In this document: positions 1 to 8,733 of the stretch, piece by piece
How positions within the stretch are numbered: position 1 is the first letter of the stretch
Layout: every line of letters begins with the position of its first letter
From: Cyclostephanos tholiformis
Taxonomy: Eukaryota > Bacillariophyta > Thalassiosirophyceae > Thalassiosirales > Thalassiosiraceae
Length of the DNA: 14,283 nt
NCBI GenBank assembly: GCA_036939975.1
Contig: JALLPB010000604.1
Span: 1-14,283 of the forward strand
Direction: 5' to 3'
The notes under the pieces: generated by a model
Database searches by the model: none
Told to the model about the DNA's origin: nothing
The model's input: the letters and a program-made list of their open reading frames with translations, nothing else
Position numbers and translations under genes: made by a program

Positions 1-73
1 AAAATTAATTTGATCGGCGTGCACATACCATGCTCTAATGGAAATTAATTTTGCCAGATCAAAATTTTGTTCT

Positions 74-784
74 TCAGAGGGTGGCAAGCAGGATTAGCAC
101 TTCATGGGTGATGGTGAGTGACCTGTTGGTGTACAAGTCATGATTGCACTTGATGTTGGTGTGGAAATTGCAGCATGAGATGGCTGCATATGCAAAGAAA
201 AGGATATCAACTGGGTTGTTGACGATCACACCACATGCAATAATTTGGGCATAGTTGCTGTCAAAGTAGCTATGTACCATTTTGATGTCACCCTTGATGG
301 ATGCACAGTAGGTGGGAAGCTCTTGCAGGTTGGAGGGTCGCACTTTGATGGTGATGATGGAGTTGATAGTTGCCAGTGCTATTACTCTCTTGTGAAGCAA
401 CAGGGCAAACACCACATAGTTGATCTCATACTTGCCATGGAAAGGGAGGAGACAAATGTGAGCAGCTGGAGTGAGTACTGTGAGGATGCACTCTCTCATC
501 ATCATGTTGTTCTGATGCACCTGTTGCTCAAATTGTACCCCTCCTACTTTGCAGAAGGTCTTGCATTTGGTTCTTAGTAGGGTGATGTTAATTTGACCAT
601 TTTGGTTGATGGCATTGATGGTTGCACCATCAGCATTGATGAAATGGGTAATCTGTTGTGTGCCAGTCAACCATCCCATTTTGGTGCATTTGGCTTGTAC
701 CTTGGTGATGTAAACCTCTGTGCTGCTTGACTTCATGTTGAAGGTTGATGTGAGTGCTGAACATCCCTCCTTGTAGATCATCAT
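74..784 (-). pseudogene. Ty1/copia-like (CoDi-type) gag core, fragment
   Basis: This is an open minus-strand frame of 236 codons. It resembles the Gag of diatom Ty1/copia (CoDi) retrotransposons, which packages element RNA into particles. The cues are the opening IYKEGCSAL, the QITHFINADG stretch, the run VHQNNMMMRECIL, then ELPTYCASIKGDI, HSYFDSNYAQII, PVDILFFAYAA and a terminal LTITHEVLILLA. Those blocks occur in the order expected for this family, as I recall it without a search. The frame stops at a TAA where related Gags normally continue, and the bases down to position 1 no longer read as protein in it. The expected N-terminal part is missing just upstream but can be read about 1.4 kb away at 2160-2518. 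It is therefore treated as part of a broken element whose pol region would lie beyond the left edge. The family call is an inference from motif order. Confidence 0.6.
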
Positions 785-2090
785 GCCCGTATTGCCTTTA
801 AGTTGATCAAATCTTCATGTCATACCATTGCTAGGGGTCTGATAGAAAAATGTGTTTTTTCAAACACCCCCCACGCCATTTCTGAGTAGTTTAAACTGGT
901 CCACTAAATCCAAAAATGATGTTTGAAAGTTTTGTTGAATAAAATTTACCAGAACTCCAATGGGTGCGCTGAACATTGAAATGTTCCACCCTAACAAAAC
1001 GGCCCATTTTACATGTTGTTTTGAGTTCAAGAATCAGAGCACAAGCAAGTTCATCATACTTATGACTCCAAACCTTACTTGTCTGTTATGGCTACCACAG
1101 GATTGATAGCACAAGCTAGCAACACGACACAACCCGCTGTGAGTGTGTATTGCATTGTACATAAAAAGCATATGGGTTGTCCCCATGCACTTGAGGAAGA
1201 TGCCTCTAAAGTATTGAGGCATGGTCCCATCTCTATGTGGGCCATTGGTGCTACTAAAGCAGCAGATACCATGGTCTGGGGGGTGCAGGTAAGTGGCAGG
1301 AAATAGATTTAACATGGGAATTAGAAAAAAAAACACGCATACGTATATCAAACCATCATGGTGAGCAGAAATTGCCCCTACTGCAGTTTGTGGTAGGAGG
1401 GCATCACCCCTCATTGTCTTTGCTGTCATCATTGTCATTGTCATTGTCCTTTGTCCTTTGTCCTTCATCCTTTGTCCTTTGTCCATCTTCTGTTGTCTAT
1501 GGTGGCAGGCTGCCATCATCCTCCTTCTTTATTTCCTGTGCACTGTTTGATTGTTGTGTAACCATTTTTCTTCTTTGTCATCGTGGTTTGTAATCCCTTG
1601 TTTTTGTTGTTGTCAGTCACGTTGTCATTCATCATCACCACTAGCACTGTCATTGTTGCTGTAGCCGCAGCCGCAGCTGCCGCCACAGCCACCATCATCA
1701 TTATTGTCTTCATTGATGCCGTCATTGCCAATGTAGCCCTTAGCGCAATCCCTCTCACCATCCCTGTCACCATTGCTGCCACCAACACCTTTGCTGCTTG
1801 CCATCCACTGCCTCCATGACCACTGCCATCATTGCAATAAGTAGATTGTTGTTTGGGGGGATGCCATTGGGCTGCACAACATCAACTGATTGAATTAATT
1901 ATTTCTCCAGAACAATATCTCTTGCAGAGTCATGTTATTGTTGATTATGGCAACATCACCGCATGCAACACTATGTGCTCCATGTGGGGACGTTGCAATA
2001 ATTTTCAATTGGATCGCACAGAAATGGAGATTATTCAATAAAGGGGTGGTTGGGAATCAGCAATGAAATTGGGGCATGACGGAAATGGCT
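785..2090. other. Low-complexity, gene-poor segment separating two gag pieces
   Basis: No gene is supported here. The stretch lies between the N-terminal and core parts of the minus-strand gag remnant, so it is probably inserted or rearranged DNA. It holds a CATTGT/CCTTTGT simple repeat at about 1428-1484, a GCC-rich patch at 1660-1690 and several mutually overlapping open frames. The frames at 1034-1519 (-), 1079-1306 (+) and 1583-1819 (+) are each interrupted or compositionally biased. The frame at 1079-1306 (+) reads moderately like protein and ends next to a GTAAGT, but I recognise nothing in it. No terminal inverted repeats or target-site duplication were visible at the junctions. Confidence 0.4.
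1428..1484. repeat. CATTGT / CCTTTGT simple tandem repeat
   Basis: A pyrimidine-biased block has several CATTGT units followed by several CCTTTGT units, one of them variant. It reads as a decayed microsatellite. The open frames crossing it translate into low-complexity Ser/Leu or Met/Thr runs, which argues against coding function. Confidence 0.65.
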
Positions 2091-2159
2091 ATGCAGTCAG
2101 TCCACCATCCGTCCCTTTTTCCTCTCTCTTTTTTTGCTCTTCAATTTTTGAGTTTCCCG

Positions 2160-2518
2160 CCAGGTGAAAAAAAGGGGGGGGACCTACAGGATCCCCTACC
2201 ATTGCAAGTGTGGCGGCAAAGATTTTGAGGGTTGCTAGCTGGAGAACATTCCCAGCGGTGAGCTTGTTGCCAAGTGACTTGCACTCAAGTGAGTGCATGA
2301 GCTGCCTGGGTGGCATTGGCTTTGAGTGTACCAACTTGACCCTGCAACATAGTGTTGCTTTGCACAAGGGTTGTGTTCTTGGCATGGAGTGTGCTGAGGT
2401 TGGTGGTCAGCTAGGCATTGTCATTTCAAAGTGTGACAATCTCTCTCTTTAGATTTGCAAGTTGCTGGGTAAACTGTGCAATTTGTTGGGCAACATCAGT
2501 GGTGGCAGATTTGCCCAT
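2160..2518 (-). pseudogene. N-terminal coiled-coil part of copia-like gag, broken
   Basis: The frame begins at an ATG ending at base 2518 and reads MGKSATTDVAQQIAQFTQQL. It continues through Leu/Asn/Gln heptad-like segments such as KREIVTL, KNTTLVQSNTMLQ and GQVGTLKANATQ. At least three in-frame stops interrupt it, including ones after REIVTL and NDNA. A Gln/Asn-rich coiled coil at the N-terminus is typical of diatom CoDi Gag, and the strand matches the Gag core at 74-784. I take both as one element split by about 1.3 kb of other DNA. The coding character is clear from the amino-acid pattern despite the stops. The link to the other half is an inference. Confidence 0.5.
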
Positions 2519-2900
2519 AGTCATTGAAGTTGACTTGGAGTGACGTATTGGGGTGATCAAATCATTGGTGAGTGTCTTAGTAGGATAAACTGTAGGTGAC
2601 AGGGTTAACCACAGTTTAACACTTAATTCTTGCAGAGGAAGTATGTGCTGAAATTAAACTAAAAACTGGTATTTGTTGCCTTGGGTGTCCCCTATAGCAC
2701 TTACCAGTGGCTTAACAGAGTCTCAAAGAAAAGTTTTAACTAATATCAAAAATATTGAGCTTAATTCTAAACCTAAATGTTCTAAAAATGATCAGGCAAT
2801 CTAAATCTTGATCTTAAAGACAAAGAAGTCTTTAGTTGTACTCCTTCCAGCTGAAAGTCACATAGTTGTAGTTTTATTGCTTCTTCATTGCCCCACAGAT
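2519..2900. other. AT-rich stretch without a gene
   Basis: No gene is supported. If the gag N-terminus at 2160-2518 belongs to a retroelement read leftward, this stretch would be its 5' leader. I could not identify an LTR boundary or primer-binding site, and stops are frequent in all frames. Confidence 0.35.
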
Positions 2901-3200
2901 CATCCCTTTGCAATTGTCCATGAACTTGACTACATCATTCTTGTCAAGCTTGGCCTGCGCCTGCATCAGCCTTTGCAAAGAGTTTGAATTCCCCACAGGT
3001 GTATGTCCAGCTTGCAATTATTGGCATTTGTCTTCTTGAATTTACCCCACAGGTGTATGTCCAGCTTGCATTTGGCCAGCTTTCAAACAGAATGTATCCC
3101 TTCTTCATCGATATGGCAAGCACATCCCCACAGACAACCTCTTTGCATTTCTTTTGGCATAGCCTCCCTAAAAAACTGTGGTCTCATGAAGTTCAATATT
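2860..3200 (-). pseudogene. Decayed unrecognised coding fragment with internal duplication
   Basis: The minus strand carries coding-like stretches in shifting frames. One covers about 2881-2960 and reads LDKNDVVKFMDNCKGMICGA. Another, near 3100-3200, reads MRPQFFREAMPKEMQ and then ACHIDEEGIHS. Between them the motif CKLDIHLWG appears twice because of a 26-bp DNA duplication. Frameshifts and stops prevent one continuous reading. I do not recognise the family. The amino-acid composition suggests a once-functional ORF, possibly of a mobile element given its neighbours, but this is inference. Confidence 0.3.
2991..3070. repeat. Direct repeat, two exact 26-bp copies 54 bp apart
   Basis: The 26 bases at 2991-3016 (CCCCACAGGTGTATGTCCAG then CTTGCA) recur exactly at 3045-3070. 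Each copy is preceded by a TTGAATT motif (2984 and 3036), so the duplicated unit is slightly longer than the exact match. It looks like a recent tandem duplication of about 54 bp inside decayed coding DNA. Confidence 0.85.
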
Positions 3201-3252
3201 AACAAGCAGTGATGCTCTGACTATGATAATAAAAGCAATAACTGAAGAATTT

Positions 3253-3720
3253 GAAGTGTCAGATAATGTTGATTAAGAAATACCCCTCTTGGGTCAAGCC
3301 AAAGATCAAGACATTCTATAGCTAAAAAGTAGCACTAGCCATAAGTAGCACTAGCCAACAACATCAAAACCTTAAAAACAACATTAAAACTTAGAAGCAA
3401 CATCAAGAATGTGGAGTGTCAAATGTAGGATAAGGTCGATTGAGAAGTACCTACCCCTCTTAGGTCAAGTGAAGAGCAAGAATTTCTGTTGCTAGAAAGT
3501 AGTAGCCATTAGTGTCAAAACCTAGCAACATCAAGAGTTACTTTCTTCTCAAGAATGCGGAGTGTCAAATGTTGGACACCGTTGAGTTAGAAATTCGCCT
3601 CTTGGGTTAAGCCAAGATCAAGACTTTCTCTTACTAGAACGTAGCACTAGCCATTAGTGTTGAAACCTTTAAACAAACATTAAAACATAGAACCAACATT
3701 AAGAGACTTTCTCGTGAGAG
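3253..3720. repeat. Diverged tandem repeats, period about 146-160 bp
   Basis: Three units begin with GAAGTGTCA or GGAGTGTCAAATGT at 3253, 3413 and 3559, giving spacings of 160 and 146 bp. Each then runs through a CCTCTTGGGTCAAG-like block, an AAGATCAAGA or AAGAGCAAGAA block, a variant of AGTAGCACTAGCCATTAG and an AACATCAA or AACATTAA-rich end. A 15-bp subrepeat (AAGTAGCACTAGCCA) is doubled within the first unit at 3327-3341 and 3343-3357. No coding potential is seen. Divergence between units suggests an old array. Confidence 0.75.
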
Positions 3721-3810
3721 TTGGTGCTCCTACTGCGTCGAAAACCAACATCAAGACCTTGGTCACATGAACGGCGGAGTATCAGTTGAAACGACCCCAA
3801 CTACTATGCA

Positions 3811-3926
3811 CCAGATCAAGTTATGAATTGATGATCAAGATCAAAGATGGAATCGAAGCGCTTTAAGCTGAAATGATACCTACTTATGTACCAGATCCAA
3901 GAATGAATTGACGAACAAGATCAAAG
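3811..3926. repeat. Second diverged direct repeat, period 80 bp
   Basis: CCAGATCAAGTTATGAATTG at 3811 and CCAGATCCAAGAATGAATTG at 3891 each continue into a GA(T/C)GA(T/A)CAAGATCAAAG block. The two 36-bp copies are exactly 80 bp apart. This is distinct from the array just upstream and lies about 170-290 bp before the start codon of the chitin-active gene, in its presumed promoter region. Confidence 0.7.
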
Positions 3927-4098
3927 CATAAGCGACACGCTTAGTCCTAAAAACCCAACATCAAAAATTCTGGTGCATCAGTTGTGGTGACTCTCACTAC
4001 TGCCACTTTCATAATTGCAAAACCAATCTCATACCATAGCATCAGTAGAGGCATTTTCACAAGTAAGAAGTTTAAAGACATCGAAGAGGTGCAAGAGC

Positions 4099-7000
4099 AT
4101 GGGCATTTCAGTTTGCTTGGCGGCAGTCCTTGGCCTACTCTCCATTCCGCCTCATATTCATGCACACGGCTACCTCAAAACACCCCGATCTCGCAATTTT
4201 GTTGCTCATCAAGACGGGATCTGGTCGCCGTTGATTGCATCGAATCCCGAAAAGGAGGTCAGCCCCCAATCGGCCAGCATGGGTGGCACAAGGGCACAGT
4301 GCGGAATCATCGAAGGGGTTAGAAATTATGACTTTCCGAAAAATGCGTTAGGAGGAAATCTGGAAACGAAAATCCAGTCATGCTACCAGCCCGGTCAAAT
4401 TATTGAAGTGGAGGTGGTGTTGACGGCACATCACAATGGGCACTTTGAATTTAAGGCGTGTCCGATCTTGCAGGGCCAAGCGCCCACGCAAGCCTGTTTT
4501 GATGCCAACAAGTTGAGGTTCATATCAGGAGAATCCGCCAACTTTGATCCAAATTTTCCCGAGCGTGCCTACATCCCACCCAAAAATGGCAACGCATGGA
4601 ATTATCGATACAAGTTTCAACTTCCCGCAGGATTGAGTGGCGATCTTGTGTTACTTCAGTGGAAATACATCACCGCAAACAGTTGTCTCCCTGCTGGTTA
4701 TAATTCGTACAATTTTCCACAAGGGTGGCATCCTGGCAATCTCGCAAATTGCGGACCACTTCCTCCCGATGGATTGGGTATCCCGGAGCAGGTAAGTACT
4801 TTGTTTTTGCATAATTGAGTAACACATTGAACATGCCTCAACGCAACTGTAATGTTTCATCGCGCTGAACACATTCGCATTGTGCAGTTCTGGAACTGCG
4901 CTGAAGTAAGGTGAGTTCTCTCAATATCTTAGTTTAATGACAGATAACTACATACTCATTTCTTACCATTCACTTTCTCAGGATTTCAAATGCTTGCCAA
5001 GCCGGGCCAACCCCCACTCCCCAGACCACGCCACCTCCCATCAGTACACCCACAACTCCGACTGTGCCCACCACGCCAACAACACCTACTGTGCCCACTG
5101 GTAACTGCCCCGCCATGACTGGCCAATGCGGAGCCGCAACAACGTGTGCTAGCATCGGCTTTCCAGGATTGTGCTGCTCTCAGTATGGTGTGAGTACTAA
5201 TAACGAGTCCAAAAAAATCTTTTTCCGTTCAGCTGTTTAGTCTGATTTGTTATCAAACCTCCGCAGTGGTGTGGAGCATCAGCAGACCATTGCGGTAATT
5301 GCTGTCAAAATGGTCCATGCACAAGCGGTCCCACTCCGCCAACACCCACCCCTCCAACAATGTGCCCAGCTGTGGTGGGCCAATGCGGTCCTGCAAAAAC
5401 ATGTGCTAGCATCGGCTTTCCGGGTTTGTGCTGTTCTCAGTATGGTGTGAGTAGTTACTGATAATGAATCCTTCTTTTCTATGTATATGTTGACCGATTC
5501 ATTTCAAATTGCAGTGGTGTGGAGCATCAGCAGACCATTGCGGCACATGCTGTCAAAATGGACCATGCACAAGCGCACCCACTACGCCCACCACTCCGAC
5601 CACGCCAACGACGCCCACAGAAAATAATTACAGTGCCAATCACGGCGAAGATTCGCGTCTAATTGCATACGTGGGAAACTGGGAGACCTGTCCAACTGCC
5701 CAACAATTTGACGCATATTCTCACATTGTTATTGCCTTCGCAGTAACTTATACATGGGCACCTAATAAGAATGCCTGCGATGCGCAATGCAGCGTTGCGC
5801 CGACAGTCCCAATTTGTATGAATGCGAACAATCAAGCTCTAGTGGACCAGTGGAGGTCTGCTGGAAAGAAGGTCATAGTCAGTTTTGGCGGCGCTAGCAT
5901 GGGTGGTTCTTGGAGTGGTAAGCCTTGAGCTGAATTTCAGTTTGTGAAGAAAAAAAATTGATCTTAAACTTTCAATCGCTCGTCACGATATCTCCTTTTT
6001 ATAAAGGTGACAACAATAACTGCTGGGATTACTGCTTCGGCAAGGAGGAACAACTATCAACAGCTCTCGTCAACATTGTCAAAAACCAAAATCTAGATGG
6101 TGTCGACATAGACTATGAGTACTGTTATGACATCGCAGGCAGGCAAACAGGAATGTGCCAACAAAGGTCATCCCTCTACTCGGATATCAAGGCTCAAACT
6201 TTCCTTGACACAATGACATCAAAACTTCGCATGATGCTTGATTCCCTTCAAGCCACTAATGGATACAATCGTGGCCGCTACGAAGTCACCCATGCCCCCA
6301 TGGACAGCGATTTGACACCAAGCACATCGAAATATTTTCAGATTTTGAAGGCCCGGCGTGCTGATCTGGATTTTTTAATGCCGCAGTTTTACAATGGCGT
6401 TACAAGGCCTGGCATCGATGGCGTGGGTGGGACAGGCGCTGGATCCATGAGTGCTGCAGCCCTATTTTCATCACTGGCGAATGAAATGTTCAATAGACAA
6501 CCTAATAAGGTGAGAGTTCTGTCTTTCAACCCGATAATACCTGGCTCGTTGGAAGGCAGACAACTTAGAGTGATCTCTTTGTTTTTTACAGGTAATTTTT
6601 GGCCACTGCATTGATGATTGTGGTGGCACCGGCTCGAACGTAAATGCCGCCACGGCTGCAAAAATCATGGCGGATCTCAACACATACAATAATGGAGAGC
6701 TCGTATGCAACGGTGGGGCCTTCTTTTGGGTATCCAGTGATGACTCGGGGGGGGCGTGGAGTGATGTAGTACTTCGCGAAGTGAGAAAATCTGCAGGGTG
6801 CTCGGCAGGAGCACCTACAATACCAACTACCCCCACCACGCCTACAACGTCCACTCCCACCACTTCGCCACCAATCAGTCCGCCAACAACTGGGTCAGCC
6901 GGGGACTGGGAGCTATGCTCCTCAAACTCGCAGTGCAGGAATGGATGCTGTAGTGGCATGTACTCCGAGGGTGTTCTCAAATGCACCCCGCTCACTGGAG

Positions 7001-7398
7001 GCTTCAACCCGGACGTTTGCATGGCCACTACACCAACATCCACCACCCCGACGCCCCCAAGTATACCTGCAACTAGTACGCCCACGACGCGCAAGCCAAC
7101 AGCAACGTCCAACCCCACCACACGGAAGCCCACTACACGGAAGCCCACACGTAAACCGACCACACGCAGGCCTACTCATGTACCAACAAATGAACCCACC
7201 ACGGACTCTCAGACGACCTATTCACCCATCACAGACTCTCCGACCACAGACTCGCCGACCACCGAATCTCCTACCACGGACTCTCCCACTACATCAAAGC
7301 CAACTTCAAAGCCCACTACATCAAAGCCTTCCACACGCAAGCCCTCGACACGCAAACCCACTACACGCAAACCCACTACACGCAAACCAGTATTGTAA
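4099..7398 (+). CDS. Secreted LPMO-CBM18-CBM18-GH18 chitinase, seven exons
   Basis: Exons are 4099-4791, 4888-4910, 4982-5189, 5267-5446, 5515-5917, 6007-6509 and 6592-7398; all introns are GT-AG and the joined frame gives 938 residues. Residues 1-22 are a signal peptide ending HIHA, so the mature chain starts with His23. Residues 23-244 form an LPMO domain (PF03067-like, near AA15) with copper ligands His23 and probably His112 and axial Phe232. CBM18 chitin-binding modules occupy about 281-326 and 341-386. GH18 covers about 415-735, with SxGG at 491-494, DGVDIDYE at 533-540 (acid Glu540), an MPQFYN motif and late Trp716. A Cys-rich module (776-813) and a Thr/Pro tail with TRKP repeats follow. 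It should cleave chitin oxidatively and hydrolytically outside the cell. The frame extends upstream to 4015 only from a TTG, so the ATG at 4099, which directly precedes the signal peptide, is chosen. Domain assignments are firm; the AA family is less so. Confidence 0.9.
4888..4910 (+). other. 23-nt micro-exon holding the LPMO axial Phe
   Basis: Between introns 4792-4887 (GTAAGT to GTGCAG) and 4911-4981 (GTGAGT to TCTCAG) lies an exon of seven codons plus two bases, encoding FWNCAEV and part of an Arg. LPMO domains of this kind end in a Phe-x-x-Cys-Ala-(Asp/Glu) motif, whose aromatic residue is the axial partner of the copper. Skipping it removes that residue and shifts the frame, so it is needed for the GH18 part to be read. 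It is inferred from frame continuity and the family motif. Confidence 0.8.
5080..5580 (+). repeat. Duplicated CBM18-plus-intron unit within the chitinase gene
   Basis: Both CBM18 modules are interrupted by an intron at the identical place, after SQYG and before WCGASADHCG, in phase 0. Both introns begin GTGAGTA, and the flanking exon DNA is nearly identical (CTCAGTATGGT and TGGTGTGGAGCATCAGCAGA). Each module has the eight-Cys hevein pattern ending in CC-x4-C. This shows tandem duplication of a whole module with its intron, followed by divergence in the intron interiors. Confidence 0.8.
7080..7395 (+). repeat. Coding tandem repeats: (T)TRKP and TTDSP units
   Basis: The 3' end of the chitinase gene encodes short repeats. 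An (T)TRKP-type block starts about 7083, a block of TTDSPTTDSPTTES follows at about 7225-7290, and a second TRKPTTRKP block runs to the stop. DNA repeats such as ACACGCAAACCCACT are nearly exact near 7350-7390. The product would be an O-glycosylated, strongly basic, unstructured tail. Such arrays expand and contract easily, so length variation among alleles is likely. Confidence 0.8.
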
Positions 7399-7702
7399 CT
7401 ACCAAGAAGGGTCTGAAAGTTGCTTGATGTTTAGGATGAGTAAATGTCGTCATGTCAAGTAGCTGTGAACATTGAGTTTGGTATTGTCATTATTTTGCAC
7501 ATTATTTATGGTTGCTCAGACCATAAGCCACGCAAATATAAGTAGTGATGTCTTAATAATCTTTGTTGGGAGTGGAGGAGGAGGCTAAGGATTCCTCCAT
7601 GAAAAGAATTCATCATACCCCCACCACCCCACCACTCCTGTCTGCACCGATAGGCTACTACACTGAGCCCAGGCAAATAAATCATTAAATTTGTGAATTA
7701 CA
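7399..7702 (+). other. 3' flank of the chitinase gene
   Basis: No gene is seen. It is AT-rich, with a purine-rich patch (GGAGTGGAGGAGGAGG near 7570) and a CCACC-rich run near 7620. AATAAA at 7676-7681 is the only canonical polyadenylation hexamer I noticed, but it is 278 bp past the stop codon and may not be used. Confidence 0.4.
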
Positions 7703-8026
7703 TTGATTCTAAGTAGAACACAATACACTGGTGCAAAATATTTGTTATCAATTTATGCTAAGGTCACACCAGATGTAGTTATGAACCTAGACACATCATA
7801 CAGCTACTGCGTCCAAGTTGGATTTTCAGCCTCCTACAATGAATTTTATGGTAAAACCATGAATAATGATTTGTTTGGAGGGATTGCAGTGGATATAGCT
7901 CCAATAGAATTAATGTTTGAACATGGCTGGAGCCAGGGTCTGGGAATAGTGACATTTCAACTCTTAACAGATGATCCCCAAGGCTGGCTGACTTATTCCA
8001 TTGCAAATGGGGCCATCTTGCAGTAA
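7703..8026 (+). other. Unrecognised ORF, doubtful gene
   Basis: The open stretch of 107 codons reads plausibly as protein, with segments such as TGAKYLLSIYAKVTPDVV, YSYCVQVGFSASYNEFYG and LLTDDPQGWLTYSIANG. It begins from a TTG directly after a stop. The first in-frame ATG is about a quarter of the way in (the Met of DVVMNLD). No signal peptide, membrane segment or known motif is visible. It could be the last exon of a gene whose earlier exons are not obvious, or a fossil. It follows the chitinase gene on the same strand by about 300 bp, but nothing ties the two together. Confidence 0.3.
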
Positions 8027-8327
8027 AATTGGTTTTTTGTTGTGGTTGTGTGGTTGTGGTTTGTGTTTTAGCTGGGTAAATGCTAGCTAAAGGTAGTTAA
8101 AGCTAGCAAATAATGAACCAACTGACCATGGCAGTTGCCGTCATCACTACAGCCACCATGGCACCCCACTCCCGGCACCACCACATATGCCAATCAACCA
8201 TGTATTTTGCAATATAATGATGGTGTTTTTGAAATTAGGATGTATCATTATTAATCTATCAATTTTTAATTGGACCATTGTAGTAATGATGTGTCAATGT
8301 GAGTTATTAGTTGTGTTCTCCTTTTTC
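8027..8327. other. AT-rich noncoding stretch
   Basis: No gene is supported. It contains a GTTGTGGTTGTG-type run at 8037-8060 and repeated GCTAGC-related words at 8070-8110. All frames are closed by stops. Confidence 0.4.
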
Positions 8328-8714
8328 CTAGTTTGGAATATGTAAAGTTTGTACCAGAAGATTGGCAATAATCTCTGACACGGTGAGAGAGGCATCCTTG
8401 CCAGCATCTGAGCCAACTGGCTTGGAAGCCTCCAAGTCAAATAGGTCTTTGAGCTTTTGCATCTGCTGGGGAGGGACATCATACTGGCATGTTGTGTGGT
8501 GGCAGGGTGGGGGAGGTGGAGATGGCAGGAATAGAGCTGGAGGAGATGATTCCTCTACAATGCAAATGAATTCATGGTTAAAATAGTAAAATTGACCCCC
8601 TGTCCCGATTCCTATTGGCAATGACAGATGCTTCAGGGTGGGTTTGGGGATTTTAAAGCTATATCTAATCAAAGCACTGCTGCCTTGAAATGAACTTGAT
8701 GGTGTGACAAGCAA
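8328..8714 (-). other. Unrecognised ORF of 128 codons, doubtful
   Basis: The minus-strand open frame begins MLVTPSSSFQG and has a basic middle (IPKPTLKHLSLPIG). It then has a proline run, LPSPPPPPCHH, and a C-terminal part DVPPQQMQKLKDLFDLEASK that looks helical and charged. No known domain is recognised. The region 8328-9245 on this strand holds three consecutive open frames in different phases, so this may be the 3' exon of a spliced or broken gene. No convincing splice chain could be built. Confidence 0.3.
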
Positions 8715-8733
8715 AGACTTTGTAAGAGCATCA

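Noticed and set aside
1583..1819. Plus-strand frame with an Ala/Val/Ile-rich run resembling a membrane protein
   Set aside because: The composition follows simple GCC and ATC repeats and the opposite frame is equally low-complexity (Met/Thr/Ala), so it is not evidence of a gene.
4015..4098. Extended N-terminus of the chitinase frame
   Set aside because: The frame begins with TTG, not ATG, and the extra residues would bury the signal peptide that starts at the ATG at 4099.
6471..7163. Minus-strand frame of 230 codons rich in Val-Gly repeats
   Set aside because: It is the antisense of the Thr/Pro linker and tail of the chitinase gene; the VVGVVGVVG pattern is the mirror of the ACC-CCN repeats.
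6941..7462. Plus-strand frame of 173 codons overlapping the chitinase 3' end
   Set aside because: It is an out-of-frame His/Pro/Arg-rich shadow of the TRKP repeat region.
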